Of a DNA stretch of 64,000 bases, positions 22,584 through 32,418 are shown in pieces (within the stretch, counting starts at the first letter, position 1; each line of letters begins with the position of its first letter). Location: positions 2,509,681 to 2,573,680 of the forward strand of contig NZ_JANFMV010000001.1 of the NCBI RefSeq assembly GCF_024385575.1, read 5' to 3'. Origin of the DNA: Rhizobium sp. NRK18. Its GTDB lineage: Bacteria > Pseudomonadota > Alphaproteobacteria > Rhizobiales > Rhizobiaceae. Made by a program: the position numbers and the translations under genes. Under the pieces are notes generated by a model. The model saw only the letters and a list, made by a program, of their open reading frames with translations. It searched no databases and was not told where the DNA came from.

Positions 22584-24571
22584 CAGAAGGAACTCCCGAG
22601 CATCATCCAGGTAACGAGGGCGGCGACACCGATCAGCATCGCGAACGCATAGTGATAGAGGTAACCGGTCTGCAGGCGCACGACGCGGTTGGTCACGTCG
22701 ACGACGCGGGCGGCGACACCGTTCGGACCGTAATGGTCGATCACGGCGACATCGCCCTTCTTCCAGAGGAACCGGCCAAGCGCCTTGGCGGAGCGTACGA
22801 ACAGGATGTCGTAGAGCTCGTCGAAGTACCACTTGTTCAGAAGGAACTGGTAGAGGACGTGGTGCTGGGCAGCGAGCTTGCCCGGCAGCTCAGGCGACTT
22901 GATGTACATCCACCAGGCTACGAGGAAGCCGACGGCCATGGCGGTGAACGGTGCGAGGTGCACCCAGACCGGCACATGCTCGTGCAGCTCGAGGATCTCG
23001 TTTTCCGGCAACGTGAAGAGCGCACCCTTCCAGAACTCGGCATAACCTTCACCGTAGAAGGCACCGTGGAAGATGAGGCCGGCAAAGAGAGCGCCGAGCG
23101 ACAGGATCGCCAGCGGCAGCAGCATCACCATCGGCGATTCATGAACATGGTGCATGACGTCAGCGGAAGCGCGCGGCTTGCCGAAGAAGGTCATGAATAC
23201 CAGACGCCAGGAATAGAAGCTGGTGAAGAGGGCTGCGATGACCAGCATGCCGAAGGCGAAGCCGGCGGCCGGATTGTTCGAAACATAGGTCGTCTCGATG
23301 ATCGCGTCCTTGGAGAAGAAGCCAGCGGTGCCTGCAAGTGTGCCGGGAATGCCGAGACCGGTCAGTGCGACCGTGCCGATGGTCATCGCCGTGAACGTCC
23401 AAGGAATATGCTTCCTCAGACCACCCATGTTGCGCATGTCCTGCTCGTCGGACACGGCGTGGATGACCGAGCCGGCACCAAGGAACAGGAGCGCCTTGAA
23501 GAAGGCGTGCGTGAACAGGTGGAAGATGGCCGCGCCATAGGCTCCGACGCCGAGCGCCGCGAACATGTAGCCGAGCTGCGAACAGGTCGAATAGGCGATG
23601 ACGCGCTTGATGTCGTTCTGCACGAGGCCGACGGTCGCCGCGAAGAATGCGGTGATCGAGCCGATGATGGTGACGACGGTCAGCGCATCGGGCGACAGTT
23701 CGAACAGCGGCGACATGCGCGCGACGAGGAAGACGCCGGCGGTGACCATGGTGGCGGCGTGAATGAGGGCCGAAACCGGGGTCGGGCCTTCCATGGCGTC
23801 CGGCAGCCAGGTGTGCAGCAGGAACTGCGCCGACTTGCCCATCGCACCCATGAAGAGCAGCAGGCAGACGCCGGTCAGCGCGTGCGCCTTATCGAGATGC
23901 ATGCCGAACAGGGTGAGGACGACGTCGGTCGACTTGGCTGCCTCTTCCGGCGTGAAGCCGGCGGCGCCTGCGAAGATCGTGTCGAAGTTGATCGAGCCGA
24001 ACAGCACGAAGACACCCGAGATGCCGAGGATGAAGCCGAAGTCGCCAACGCGGTTGACGATGAAGGCCTTCATTGCGGCGGCACTCGCCGACGGCTTCTT
24101 GAACCAGAAGCCGATCAGCAGGTACGAGGCCAGACCCACGCCTTCCCAGCCGAAGAACATCTGCAGCAGGTTGTCGGAGGTGATCAGCATCAGCATCGCG
24201 AAGGTGAACAGCGACAGGTAGGCGAAGAAACGCGGACGGTGCGGATCGTGGTGCATGTAGCCGATCGAGTAGAGGTGCACCAGGCAGGAGACGGTGTTGA
24301 CGACGACGAACATGACGGCCGTCAGCGTGTCGACCCGGAAGGCCCAGGTGACATCGATCGCGCCGGACTGGATCCAGCGGAAGACCTCGACCTTGATCGG
24401 CTCGTCGACATGGCCGAGAGCGACCGTGAAGAAGGCGATCCAGGAGAGGATGGCAACGAGGACCATCAGGCCGGTGGTCACATATTCGGACGCCTTTGCG
24501 CCGATCGAGCGGCCGCCGAGGCCTGCGATCAGGAAGCCGATCAGCGGAAGAAAGACGATAGCCTTATACAT
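22583..24571 (-). CDS. nuoL: NADH-quinone oxidoreductase subunit L
   Basis: A 662-residue, about 16-helix antiporter-like subunit that carries the long lateral amphipathic helix (about 510-600) spanning the membrane arm. Conserved phrases include [49 protein letters not shown] and [21 protein letters not shown]. Two adjacent ATGs exist; the second (24569-24571) is better spaced from AAGG. Its stop overlaps the nuoM start by 1 nt. Confidence 0.97.
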   Translation of the reverse strand: MYKAIVFLPLIGFLIAGLGGRSIGAKASEYVTTGLMVLVAILSWIAFFTVALGHVDEPIKVEVFRWIQSGAIDVTWAFRVDTLTAVMFVVVNTVSCLVHLYSIGYMHHDPHRPRFFAYLSLFTFAMLMLITSDNLLQMFFGWEGVGLASYLLIGFWFKKPSASAAAMKAFIVNRVGDFGFILGISGVFVLFGSINFDTIFAGAAGFTPEEAAKSTDVVLTLFGMHLDKAHALTGVCLLLFMGAMGKSAQFLLHTWLPDAMEGPTPVSALIHAATMVTAGVFLVARMSPLFELSPDALTVVTIIGSITAFFAATVGLVQNDIKRVIAYSTCSQLGYMFAALGVGAYGAAIFHLFTHAFFKALLFLGAGSVIHAVSDEQDMRNMGGLRKHIPWTFTAMTIGTVALTGLGIPGTLAGTAGFFSKDAIIETTYVSNNPAAGFAFGMLVIAALFTSFYSWRLVFMTFFGKPRASADVMHHVHESPMVMLLPLAILSLGALFAGLIFHGAFYGEGYAEFWKGALFTLPENEILELHEHVPVWVHLAPFTAMAVGFLVAWWMYIKSPELPGKLAAQHHVLYQFLLNKWYFDELYDILFVRSAKALGRFLWKKGDVAVIDHYGPNGVAARVVDVTNRVVRLQTGYLYHYAFAMLIGVAALVTWMMLGSSF

Positions 24572-24581
24572 CATAGCCTTA

Positions 24582-24890
24582 TCAGCCCTTCATCATGTTG
24601 ACGTCTTCCACGGCGATCGAGCCGCGGTTTCGGTAGAAGACAACCAGAATTGCAAGTCCGATCGCCGCTTCCGCCGCCGCCACCGTCAGGATGAACAGGG
24701 CGAAGACCTGGCCGACCATGTCGTTCAGGAAGTGCGAGAAGGCGACCATGTTGATGTTGACGGCGAGCAGGATGAGCTCAACCGACATCAGGATGACGAT
24801 GACGTTCTTCCGGTTGAGGAAGATACCGAAGACGCCAAGCGTGAAGAGGATGGCGCTGACCGTCAGATAGTGGGAAAGTCCGATTTCCAT
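24582..24890 (-). CDS. nuoK: NADH-quinone oxidoreductase subunit K
   Basis: This 102-residue subunit has three transmembrane helices. The conserved acidic residues of the proton path are in [20 protein letters not shown] (Glu36) and in [15 protein letters not shown] (Glu72). The length equals the E. coli family standard. Only 10 nt separate it from nuoL. The start [16 protein letters not shown] is the normal rhizobial N-terminus. Confidence 0.97.
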   Translation of the reverse strand: MEIGLSHYLTVSAILFTLGVFGIFLNRKNVIVILMSVELILLAVNINMVAFSHFLNDMVGQVFALFILTVAAAEAAIGLAILVVFYRNRGSIAVEDVNMMKG

Positions 24891-24922
24891 ATGAATATTC
24901 CTTGTGCCTCGCGCTTCTCAGC

Positions 24923-25537
24923 TCAGATACCCTGCCCCGGCTTGACCTTGACCACCTGAACGGCGGTCTCGGGCGTGCGGGCGACCTGGGCCGAGATGTT
25001 CTGGCGCTTGATATGCTGGCGATGACGCAGCGTCAGGACGATGGCGCCGATCATCGCAACGAGAAGCACAAGGCCAGCGATTTCAAAGAAGAAAACGTAA
25101 TTGGTGTAGAGGATGTCGCCGAGGGCGGCGGTGTTGGTCCGCTCTGTCAGCGCAGGGATCGGAACCGCGGGCGACTGGGCGATCGTCGGCGAGATCATCG
25201 AACCGCCGACCACGATGATCAGCTCGGCAGCCAGGATCAGGCCGACCAGAGCGCCGACCGGCGCATATTCCATGATGCCGGAGCGCAGCTCGGCAAAATC
25301 GATATCGAGCATCATCACGACGAAAAGGAAGAGGACCGCCACGGCGCCGACATAAACGACCAGCAGGATCATCGCCAGGAATTCGGCGCCGGTGAGCAGG
25401 AACAGCCCCGCCGCATTAACGAAGGTCAGGATCAGGAACAGAACCGAGTGAACCGGGTTCCGTGCCGAGATGACCATGAACGCCGACGCGACTGCGACGA
25501 AGGCGAAGAGATAGAAAAAAAGAGCCTGCAGACCCAT
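24923..25537 (-). CDS. nuoJ: NADH-quinone oxidoreductase subunit J
   Basis: A 204-residue, five-helix membrane subunit of complex I. It has the conserved helix-3 phrase FLAMILLVVYVGAVAVLFLFVVMML, which contains the pi-bulge that moves during turnover. The C-terminal tail (about 165-204) is polar and cytosolic. It is separated from nuoI by 136 nt, the largest gap in the nuo array, which holds an inverted-repeat element. Confidence 0.96.
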   Translation of the reverse strand: MGLQALFFYLFAFVAVASAFMVISARNPVHSVLFLILTFVNAAGLFLLTGAEFLAMILLVVYVGAVAVLFLFVVMMLDIDFAELRSGIMEYAPVGALVGLILAAELIIVVGGSMISPTIAQSPAVPIPALTERTNTAALGDILYTNYVFFFEIAGLVLLVAMIGAIVLTLRHRQHIKRQNISAQVARTPETAVQVVKVKPGQGI

Positions 25538-25554
25538 GATGGTGCCTTTTTGTC

Positions 25555-25618
25555 TTCCCCCGGGCCGGGGAGGTCCCTGCCCGATCTGGAGCCCTCCCCG
25601 TTCAAGGGGCCGGTACTC
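25555..25618. repeat. GC-rich palindromic element between nuoI and nuoJ (RIME/REP-like)
   Basis: CGGGGAGG (25566-25573) and CCTCCCCG (25593-25600) are exact 8-base inverted repeats 19 bases apart. The right arm also belongs to a second hairpin CCCC-GTTCAA-GGGG (25596-25609), so two structures compete. This recalls rhizobial intergenic mosaic palindromes, although family membership is not established here. It interrupts an otherwise tightly packed operon. Confidence 0.5.
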
Positions 25619-25673
25619 CGTTTATGTTAACTGCGGCAGATGGAGCCGCAGCGTTTCATTCACTTGTCGAACC

Positions 25674-26165
25674 TCAGCGGTAAGGAGCGTCGAGCGCGAG
25701 GTTGCGCGCGATTTCCCGTTCCCAGCGGTCGCCATTGTCGAGAAGCCGCGCCTTGTCGAAGTAGAGTTCTTCGCGGGTTTCCGTGGCGAATTCGAAATTC
25801 GGACCTTCGACGATCGCATCGACCGGGCAGGCTTCCTGGCAGAAGCCGCAATAGATGCACTTCACCATGTCAATGTCATATCGGACCGTGCGGCGCGTGC
25901 CGTCGTTGCGGCGCGGGCCGGCCTCGATCGTGATGGCCTGGGCAGGACAGATCGCCTCGCAGAGCTTGCAGGCGATGCAACGCTCTTCGCCGTTCGGATA
26001 GCGGCGCAACGCATGCTCGCCACGGAAGCGCGGCGAGACCGGGCCCTTCTCGAACGGATAGTTGACCGTCGCCTTCGGCTTGAAGAAGTAGCGCAGCGCC
26101 AAACCGAAGGCGGCGACGAACTCCTTGAGGAACACGGAACTGACGGCCTGGGAAATGCTTGCCAT
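25674..26165 (-). CDS. nuoI: NADH-quinone oxidoreductase subunit I
   Basis: A 163-residue peripheral subunit (TYKY) carrying iron-sulfur clusters N6a and N6b. Two CxxCxxCxxxCP motifs are seen: [12 protein letters not shown] (about 62-73) and [12 protein letters not shown] (about 101-112). The N-terminal helix [22 protein letters not shown] lies along the membrane. It passes electrons from NuoG toward NuoB. It lies 40 nt after nuoH. Confidence 0.97.
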   Translation of the reverse strand: MASISQAVSSVFLKEFVAAFGLALRYFFKPKATVNYPFEKGPVSPRFRGEHALRRYPNGEERCIACKLCEAICPAQAITIEAGPRRNDGTRRTVRYDIDMVKCIYCGFCQEACPVDAIVEGPNFEFATETREELYFDKARLLDNGDRWEREIARNLALDAPYR

Positions 26166-26205
26166 CCTTATTCTCCAGTTTTCTTGAAACCAACAGCCGG
26201 CATGA

Positions 26206-27249
26206 TCATGCCCAGCCGCCGAGTTTCAGGACGAATGCGACAATGACGACCATGGCGAGCGAGATCGGCAGGAAGACCTTCCAGCCGAGACGCATCAACT
26301 GGTCATAGCGGTAGCGCGGAACGAATGCCTTCACCATGGCGAACATGAAGAACACCATCGTGGCCTTGATCACGAACCAGATGATGCCCGGGACCCAGTT
26401 CAGGAACCAGACGTCGACCGGAGGCAGCCAGCCGCCGAGGAACAGGATCGTGGTCAGCGCGCACATCAGGACGATGGCGGCATATTCGCCGAGCATGAAC
26501 ATCATGTACGGAGCGGAGCCGTATTCGACCATGAAGCCGGCAACCAGTTCCGATTCCGCTTCCGGAAGGTCGAAGGGCGGACGGTTGGTCTCGGCCAGCG
26601 CCGAAATGAAGAAGATGATGAACATCGGGAACAGGGCGAGCCAGTTCCAGTCGAGCAGCGTGTTCGGCAGGCCGATCATCGTGCCGATGCCGTGCTGCTG
26701 CGAATTGACTATGTCGGTCAGGTTCAGCGAACCGGCCGTCAGGAGCACGGTGACGATGACGAAGCCGATCGAGACTTCATAGGACACCATCTGCGCTGCC
26801 GATCGAAGCGCGCCGAGGAACGGATACTTCGAGTTGGAGGCCCAGCCGCCCATGATGATGCCGTAGACTTCCAGCGACGAGATCGCGAAGACGTAGAGAA
26901 TGCCGACATTGATGTTGGCGACGACCCAGCCATCGGCGAGCGGCACGACGGCCCAGGTGGCAAGCGCCAGCGTCACGGAGACGAGCGGTGCCAGAAGGAA
27001 GACGCCCTTGTTGGCGCCGGCCGGAATGATCGGCTCCTTGAAGACGAACTTCAGAAGGTCGGCAAACGACTGGAAAAGACCCCAGGGACCGACAACGTTC
27101 GGGCCGCGGCGCAGCTGAACGGCAGCCCAGATCTTGCGGTCGGCGAGAAGGATGTAGGCGATGAACACCAGCAGGCAGACGAGCAGCAGCAGAGACTGGC
27201 CAATCATGATGGCCGCCGGCCACACATAGGTTGAAACGAAAGAATCCAT
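26206..27249 (-). CDS. nuoH: NADH-quinone oxidoreductase subunit H
   Basis: A 347-residue, eight-helix subunit that forms the quinone-binding chamber with NuoB and NuoD. It has [22 protein letters not shown], the conserved acidic loop [23 protein letters not shown] and [16 protein letters not shown]. Spacing of 12 nt to nuoG and 40 nt to nuoI fits a single operon. Confidence 0.97.
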   Translation of the reverse strand: MDSFVSTYVWPAAIMIGQSLLLLVCLLVFIAYILLADRKIWAAVQLRRGPNVVGPWGLFQSFADLLKFVFKEPIIPAGANKGVFLLAPLVSVTLALATWAVVPLADGWVVANINVGILYVFAISSLEVYGIIMGGWASNSKYPFLGALRSAAQMVSYEVSIGFVIVTVLLTAGSLNLTDIVNSQQHGIGTMIGLPNTLLDWNWLALFPMFIIFFISALAETNRPPFDLPEAESELVAGFMVEYGSAPYMMFMLGEYAAIVLMCALTTILFLGGWLPPVDVWFLNWVPGIIWFVIKATMVFFMFAMVKAFVPRYRYDQLMRLGWKVFLPISLAMVVIVAFVLKLGGWA

Positions 27250-27261
27250 AGTCCCCTGCCC

Positions 27262-29343
27262 TTACTCTGCCGCGACTTTGAAATTGTTGCGGGCCAATGC
27301 CGAGCATTCGGCCATGACGGCGGATGCCCGGGCGATCGGGTTCGTCAAATAGAAGTCTTTGACGGTGCTTGCAAACCCGGATTTGTTCATCTTGCCCGAT
27401 TTTTTCGCAAGTGCGGCAATTTCTCCGCTGCCACCGACGGCGATCTCGTCGATCGCCGCAAAATGCGGGTGCGCGGCGTAGAGATTGGACCGAAGTGCGG
27501 CCAGTGAGTCGAACGGCAGCTTCTTGCCGAGAACGTCGGACAGCGCGCGGATGATCGCCCAGTCTTCGCGGGCATCGCCCGGTGCGAAGCCGGCGCGGTT
27601 GCCCATCTGGACGCGGCCTTCGGTGTTGACCCAGGTGCCCGACTTTTCGGTGTAGGCAGCACCCGGCAGGATGACGTCGGCGCTCATCGCGCCGTTGTCG
27701 CCGTGCGAGCCGATGTAGACCGTGAACTTCGCAGCCTTCCTGGAGAAGTCGAGCTCGTCAGCGCCGAGCAGGAAGAGCACATCCATGCTTTCGAGCATGG
27801 CGGCAGCATCCTGGCCGTTGGCACCCGGCACGAAGCCGAGGTCGAGACCACCGACGCGCGAGGCGGCAGTGTGAAGGACCGAGAAGCCGTTCCAGCCGTC
27901 GACGACGGCGTTGCAGGCCGAGGCGATCTTGGCGGCGGTCGCCAGAACACCGGCGCCGTCGGTGCGCGACAGGGCGCCCTGGCCGATGATGATCAGCGGA
28001 CGCTCAGCCTTGTTCAGCACTTCGGCGAAGGGATGCGATCCATCGGCGATTTCCTTCAGCGTGTCCGGTCCGGCGCCGAGATACTCGTAGCCGTAGCGCA
28101 TTTCGCCGCCTTCGCCGATCACGCCGATCGGGAAGTTGCCGCGACGCCAGCGCTTGCGGATGCGGGCGTTCAGGACAGCCGCTTCGTAGCGCGGATTGGC
28201 GCCGACGATCAGCAAAGCGTCAGCGTCTTCAATGCCTTCGATGGTGGTGTTGAAGAGATAGCTCGAACGGCCCAGCGCCGGGTCGAGCTGCGCGCCGTCC
28301 TGGCGGCAGTCGAGGTTTTCAGAGCCGAGCGACTTCACCAGCTCCTGCAGGGCGTACATTTCCTCGACCGAGGCGAGATCGCCGGCAATCGCGCCGATCT
28401 TGTCGCCGCTGGTGGCGTAAACCGCGCCCTTGATGGCAGCGAAGGCTTCTGCCCAGCTTGCGGGCTGCAGACGGCCGTCCTTGCGGACGTAAGGCTTGTC
28501 GAGACGCTGTGTCTTCAGGCCGTCCCAGATGAAGCGGGTCTTGTCGGAGATCCACTCCTCGTTCACCTGCTCGTTGACGCGCGGCATGACACGCATCACT
28601 TCGCGGCCGCGCGTGTCGACGCGGATGGCCGAGCCGAGCGCGTCCATGACGTCGATCGTTTCGGTCTTGCCGAGTTCCCACGGACGGGCGGTGAAGGCGA
28701 AGGGCTTGGAGGTCAGCGCGCCGACCGGGCAGAGGTCAACGACGTTGCCCTGCAGTTCCGAGGTCATCGCCTGCTCGAGATAGGTGGTGATTTCCGCATC
28801 TTCGCCACGGCCGATCAGGCCGAGTTCGGAAATGCCGCCGACTTCGGTGGTGAAGCGGACGCAACGCGTGCAATGGATGCAGCGGTTCATGACCGTCTTG
28901 ACCAGCGGGCCGATATACTTGTCCTCGACTGCGCGCTTGTTCTCGGTGTAGCGCGAACTGTCGATACCGAAGGCCATGGCCTGGTCCTGCAGGTCGCATT
29001 CGCCGCCCTGGTCGCAGATCGGACAATCGAGCGGGTGGTTGATGAGCAGGAATTCCATCACGCCTTCGCGGGCCTTCTTGACCATCGGCGTGTTGGTGTA
29101 GACCTCGGGAAGCTCGCCGTTCGGGCCGCCGCGGATGTCGCGCACGCCCATGGCGCAGGAGGCTGCCGGCTTCGGCGGCCCACCCTTCACCTCGATCAAG
29201 CACATGCGGCAGTTGCCGGCGACCGACAACCGCTCGTGGAAACAAAAGCGCGGTACCTCAGCGCCGGCTTCCTCACACGCCTGCAGCAGCGTGAAATGAT
29301 CCGGAACCTCGATTTCCTTACCGTCGACCTTCAGCTTTGCCAT
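27262..29343 (-). CDS. nuoG: NADH-quinone oxidoreductase subunit G
   Basis: This 693-residue subunit has an N-terminal [2Fe-2S] ferredoxin domain (CFHERLSVAGNCRMC, about 34-48), a His/Cys cluster region (HPLDCPICDQGGECDLQD near 105) and a 4Fe4S motif NRCIHCTRCVRF near 155. The rest (about 220-690) is a molybdopterin-oxidoreductase fold without cofactor function. It channels electrons from NuoF/NuoE to NuoI. Upstream in the operon lie two DUF3291 genes, not nuoF as in enterobacteria. Confidence 0.97.
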   Translation of the reverse strand: MAKLKVDGKEIEVPDHFTLLQACEEAGAEVPRFCFHERLSVAGNCRMCLIEVKGGPPKPAASCAMGVRDIRGGPNGELPEVYTNTPMVKKAREGVMEFLLINHPLDCPICDQGGECDLQDQAMAFGIDSSRYTENKRAVEDKYIGPLVKTVMNRCIHCTRCVRFTTEVGGISELGLIGRGEDAEITTYLEQAMTSELQGNVVDLCPVGALTSKPFAFTARPWELGKTETIDVMDALGSAIRVDTRGREVMRVMPRVNEQVNEEWISDKTRFIWDGLKTQRLDKPYVRKDGRLQPASWAEAFAAIKGAVYATSGDKIGAIAGDLASVEEMYALQELVKSLGSENLDCRQDGAQLDPALGRSSYLFNTTIEGIEDADALLIVGANPRYEAAVLNARIRKRWRRGNFPIGVIGEGGEMRYGYEYLGAGPDTLKEIADGSHPFAEVLNKAERPLIIIGQGALSRTDGAGVLATAAKIASACNAVVDGWNGFSVLHTAASRVGGLDLGFVPGANGQDAAAMLESMDVLFLLGADELDFSRKAAKFTVYIGSHGDNGAMSADVILPGAAYTEKSGTWVNTEGRVQMGNRAGFAPGDAREDWAIIRALSDVLGKKLPFDSLAALRSNLYAAHPHFAAIDEIAVGGSGEIAALAKKSGKMNKSGFASTVKDFYLTNPIARASAVMAECSALARNNFKVAAE

Positions 29344-29377
29344 ATCTGCCTTCCTGCTTCACGCACGCCTTTGTGTC

Positions 29378-29839
29378 TCAAGCACAACGGGCGCTTTGCC
29401 AGAGTTTCACCTCCGGCAAATGCGACCATGAAAACGCATGGTCGCTGTTGCCGTGTTCGTTCAAATAATCCAGCCGCTCCTTCGCTTCGGCGATTGTCGG
29501 GGCATGTCCGTCCTCGACCCACCACATGGCGAAGTGCTGCTTATCCATGATGGAAAACCATTCGTCGCGACGCGCATAGAACTGCTTGTGGACGGTCTTC
29601 CATACGAAATTCTCGAAGCTGGCGACATCGCGCCAGACACTCATGTTGACGATGATGCGCTCGTCGTCGAACGCCTTCATGTCGGTCGCGTTGCCGCTGT
29701 CGTCCTTCAGCCGCCAGACGAAGCCTTCGGAACGCTCCGCAATCCCGTTGACGAGATCGAGCGCATTCATGAAGGGCGCGACGCGCGGATCGTCGGTGGG
29801 ATATTTCAGACGGGCGATGTTGAGCTCGGCGAGATGCAT
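29378..29839 (-). CDS. DUF3291 domain protein, copy A
   Basis: A 153-residue protein that is clearly paralogous to the next one upstream. Shared features are M(H/Q)LA(E/Q)(L/V)NIA at the start, DPRVA.F, L(V/I)NG(I/L)AER(S/A)(E/D)GFVWRL, FVWKTVHK(Q/K)FY and AMW(W/F)VEDG. This is a DUF3291 ferredoxin-like (ABM-type) fold, related to heme-degrading monooxygenase folds. Function is unknown; no heme or metal motif is obvious. The start at 29837-29839 overlaps the stop of copy B (ATGA). It lies 34 nt before nuoG. Confidence 0.85.
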   Translation of the reverse strand: MHLAELNIARLKYPTDDPRVAPFMNALDLVNGIAERSEGFVWRLKDDSGNATDMKAFDDERIIVNMSVWRDVASFENFVWKTVHKQFYARRDEWFSIMDKQHFAMWWVEDGHAPTIAEAKERLDYLNEHGNSDHAFSWSHLPEVKLWQSARCA

Positions 29840-30327
29840 CAGGCGTTGCCCTCCGCCGGCATGCGTTCGAGCTGGCTTTCCAGCCGGTAGGACTTCCACA
29901 TCTCCGACGACTTCAGATACGGCCAGTCGAAGGCGTAGTCGGTCGAACCGTGCTCATCGAGGTGATCGAGACGCGCCTTGCCTTCCTGAAGCGTCGGACG
30001 CTCGCCATCCTCGACGAACCACATCGCCAGGTAATGGCTCTTCAGATGCGAGAACCATTCGGCCCGGCGACCGTAGAATTTCTTGTGCACCGTCTTCCAG
30101 ACAAAGCGTTCCAGATGCTCGGGGCTCTGCCAGATGCTGAGCGTCGCCGTCATCAGCGGATTGTCGAAGATCGCCTCGACCTCGCCCTTGTCCTGCAGGC
30201 GCCAGACGAAACCGTCGGCGCGCTCGGCAAGACCATTGATCAGCGCGACGTTGTCGACAAAGGCAGCAACCCGGGGATCCCCGGGGGGATGGAGAAGTTC
30301 GGCGATATTGACCTGTGCCAATTGCAT
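29839..30327 (-). CDS. DUF3291 domain protein, copy B
   Basis: A 162-residue paralogue of the neighbouring protein, about 40-50% identical by eye over its whole length, so the pair arose by tandem duplication. It has a slightly longer C-terminus (SYRLESQLERMPAEGNA). Its ATG overlaps the HhH gene's TAA by one base (TAATG) and its stop overlaps the next ATG, so three genes are translationally chained. It sits between nuoF and nuoG, suggesting a role linked to complex I expression or assembly; this is inference from position only. Confidence 0.85.
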   Translation of the reverse strand: MQLAQVNIAELLHPPGDPRVAAFVDNVALINGLAERADGFVWRLQDKGEVEAIFDNPLMTATLSIWQSPEHLERFVWKTVHKKFYGRRAEWFSHLKSHYLAMWFVEDGERPTLQEGKARLDHLDEHGSTDYAFDWPYLKSSEMWKSYRLESQLERMPAEGNA

Positions 30328-31094
30328 TACCCCTCCTTTCCCAACAATGTCTTTGCCTGCCCGACCCAGTCGTCCCGGCCGATGCGGCCTGTCAGGCCCG
30401 TATCGGCTTCGAGCTTGGCGATTGCCTTCTCGTCGAGCTTGGCGATATCGGCAAAGCGCCGATAGCCCATTGAGTTCAGGACTTCCTCGAGCTTCGGACC
30501 GATGCCCGAAATCTGCTTCAGGTCGTCCGCCTTGCCGGAAGCGGCCCGTGTCTTGGCCTTCGGTGCGAGCGCCTGCTTTGGCGCGGCCTTTGCAGCCGGC
30601 GCCTTGGCCGCAGACGAAGCCTTGGCGTTTGCGCCCTTCTTCCCCGGTGCCTTGCCGGCAACAGGCTTCGCAGACTTCACAGCAGGCTTGGCCTTCTTTG
30701 CCGCAGGCTTTTCTGTCTTGGCGACAACAGCCGGCCCGGCCTTCGCCGGTTCTGCGACCGGAACAGACGCAGCGGGCTCGACCTTGGCCTCTGGCTCGGG
30801 CGCAATCTCGGGCTCGGGCGCCACCTTCGCCGCGTCGGCTTCGGCCGCCTTCGAGAGACGGTCGGCCGTGTCGAACGCGCCCTGCATTGCGCCGAGGAAG
30901 GCGCTCGCCATCTGCGTCGTCAGGCCGAAGCCGATTGCCGTGGCGGCAGCCATGGCCGCCGTCGGATGGGCCAGCAGAGGATAGAGCGGTGCGGCGGGCG
31001 CATCACGCAACAGCTTGGCGGCAGCACGGCCGAAATCGTCCGCGGAAACTTCCGCGGGCGTCTTTCTGCCGTTGCCTGGCGCCTTGCTCGTCAT
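30327..31094 (-). CDS. Complex I operon protein with Ala/Lys/Pro-rich linker and C-terminal HhH domain
   Basis: A 255-residue protein in three parts. The N-terminal part (about 15-75) is Ala-rich with a hydrophobic or amphipathic stretch around YPLLAHPTAAMAAATAIGFG. The middle (about 85-190) is a low-complexity Ala/Lys/Pro/Glu linker. The C-terminal domain (about 193-255) is a helix-hairpin-helix unit, LKQISGIGPKLEEVLNSMGY, matching the tail of NuoE encoded two genes upstream. Such proteins are annotated in rhizobia as NADH-ubiquinone oxidoreductase-associated, without known function. It lies 9 nt after nuoF. Confidence 0.85.
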   Translation of the reverse strand: MTSKAPGNGRKTPAEVSADDFGRAAAKLLRDAPAAPLYPLLAHPTAAMAAATAIGFGLTTQMASAFLGAMQGAFDTADRLSKAAEADAAKVAPEPEIAPEPEAKVEPAASVPVAEPAKAGPAVVAKTEKPAAKKAKPAVKSAKPVAGKAPGKKGANAKASSAAKAPAAKAAPKQALAPKAKTRAASGKADDLKQISGIGPKLEEVLNSMGYRRFADIAKLDEKAIAKLEADTGLTGRIGRDDWVGQAKTLLGKEG

Positions 31095-31103
31095 GCCCTG
31101 CCC

Positions 31104-32408
31104 TTACTCCGCGGCTTCCATCGGAACGCCACGGTCAATGGCATTATAGGTGTACTGGTCGATACGCTTTTCGATTTCCGGACGGAAATGCTTAATGAGG
31201 CCCTGAATCGGCCATGCGGCTGCATCGCCAAGTGCACAGATGGTGTGGCCTTCGACCTGCTTGGTCACCTGGAACAGCATGTCGATTTCGCGCTTCTGCG
31301 CATTGCCCTTCACCATGCGGTCCATGACGCGCATCATCCAGCCAGTGCCTTCGCGGCACGGCGTGCACTGGCCGCAGCTCTCGTGCTTGTAGAAGGCCGA
31401 GAGGCGCCAGATGGCCTTGATGATGTCCGTCGACTTGTCCATGACGATGACGGCAGCCGTGCCGAGACCCGAGCCGAGTTCCTTCAGCCCGTCATAGTCC
31501 ATGATGGCGTCCTTCATCTGGGCGCCGGGAACGCAGGGAACCGAAGAACCGCCCGGGATGACGGCGAGCAGGTTGTCCCAGCCGCCGCGAATGCCGCCGC
31601 AGTGCTTCTCGATCAGCTCCTCGAAGGTGATCGACATGGCGTCTTCGACCGTGCACGGACGGTTGACGTGGCCGGAGATCGAGAACAGCTTGGTGCCAGC
31701 ATTGTTGGGACGGCCGAAGCTCGAATACCAGCCGGCGCCACGGCGCAGGATGGTCGGGGTGACGGCGATCGATTCGACGTTGTTGACGGTCGTCGGGCAG
31801 CCGTACAGACCCATGTTGGCCGGGAACGGCGGCTTCAGGCGCGGCTGGCCCTTCTTGCCTTCCAGGCTTTCCAGCAGCGCGGTTTCCTCGCCGCAGATAT
31901 AGGCGCCGGCGCCGTGATGGACGAAGATGTCGATGTCGTAGCCGAGCTTGTTGTTCTTGCCGAGAAGGCCGGCATCGTAGCACTCGTCGATGGCCGCCTG
32001 CAGGGCTTCACGCTCACGCATGAACTCGCCGCGGACATAGATGTAGGCCACATGCGCACCCATGGCGAAGGACGCGACAACGCAGCCCTCGATCAGCGTG
32101 TGCGGATCGTGGCGCATGATGTCGCGGTCCTTGCAGGTCCCGGGCTCGGACTCGTCGGCATTGACGACGAGGTAATGCGGACGGCCGTCCGATTCCTTCG
32201 GCATGAAGGACCACTTTAGGCCGGTCGGGAAGCCGGCGCCGCCACGTCCGCGAAGACCGGAGGCCTTCACTTCGTTGATGATCCAGTCCCTGCCCTTTTC
32301 GAGAAGCTGCTTGGTGCCGTCCCAATGGCCACGGGCCATGGCGCCCTTCAGCGACTTGTCCTTGAGGCCGTAGATATTGGTGAAGATGCGATCTTGATCT
32401 TTAAGCAT
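31104..32408 (-). CDS. nuoF: NADH-quinone oxidoreductase subunit F
   Basis: A 434-residue NADH-oxidising subunit that binds FMN and cluster N3. The NADH/FMN loop is [19 protein letters not shown] (about 60-78), and the 4Fe4S ligands are in [14 protein letters not shown] near 355 plus a Cys near 398 ([10 protein letters not shown]). Length is standard. It lies 10 nt after nuoE and 9 nt before the HhH gene. Confidence 0.98.
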   Translation of the reverse strand: MLKDQDRIFTNIYGLKDKSLKGAMARGHWDGTKQLLEKGRDWIINEVKASGLRGRGGAGFPTGLKWSFMPKESDGRPHYLVVNADESEPGTCKDRDIMRHDPHTLIEGCVVASFAMGAHVAYIYVRGEFMREREALQAAIDECYDAGLLGKNNKLGYDIDIFVHHGAGAYICGEETALLESLEGKKGQPRLKPPFPANMGLYGCPTTVNNVESIAVTPTILRRGAGWYSSFGRPNNAGTKLFSISGHVNRPCTVEDAMSITFEELIEKHCGGIRGGWDNLLAVIPGGSSVPCVPGAQMKDAIMDYDGLKELGSGLGTAAVIVMDKSTDIIKAIWRLSAFYKHESCGQCTPCREGTGWMMRVMDRMVKGNAQKREIDMLFQVTKQVEGHTICALGDAAAWPIQGLIKHFRPEIEKRIDQYTYNAIDRGVPMEAAE

Positions 32409-32418
32409 GTCTCACCCC

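Noticed and set aside
22559..24601. 680-codon open frame opposite nuoL
   Set aside because: It is the antisense shadow of nuoL; very high Glu/Asp/Arg and His content, and no recognisable domain.
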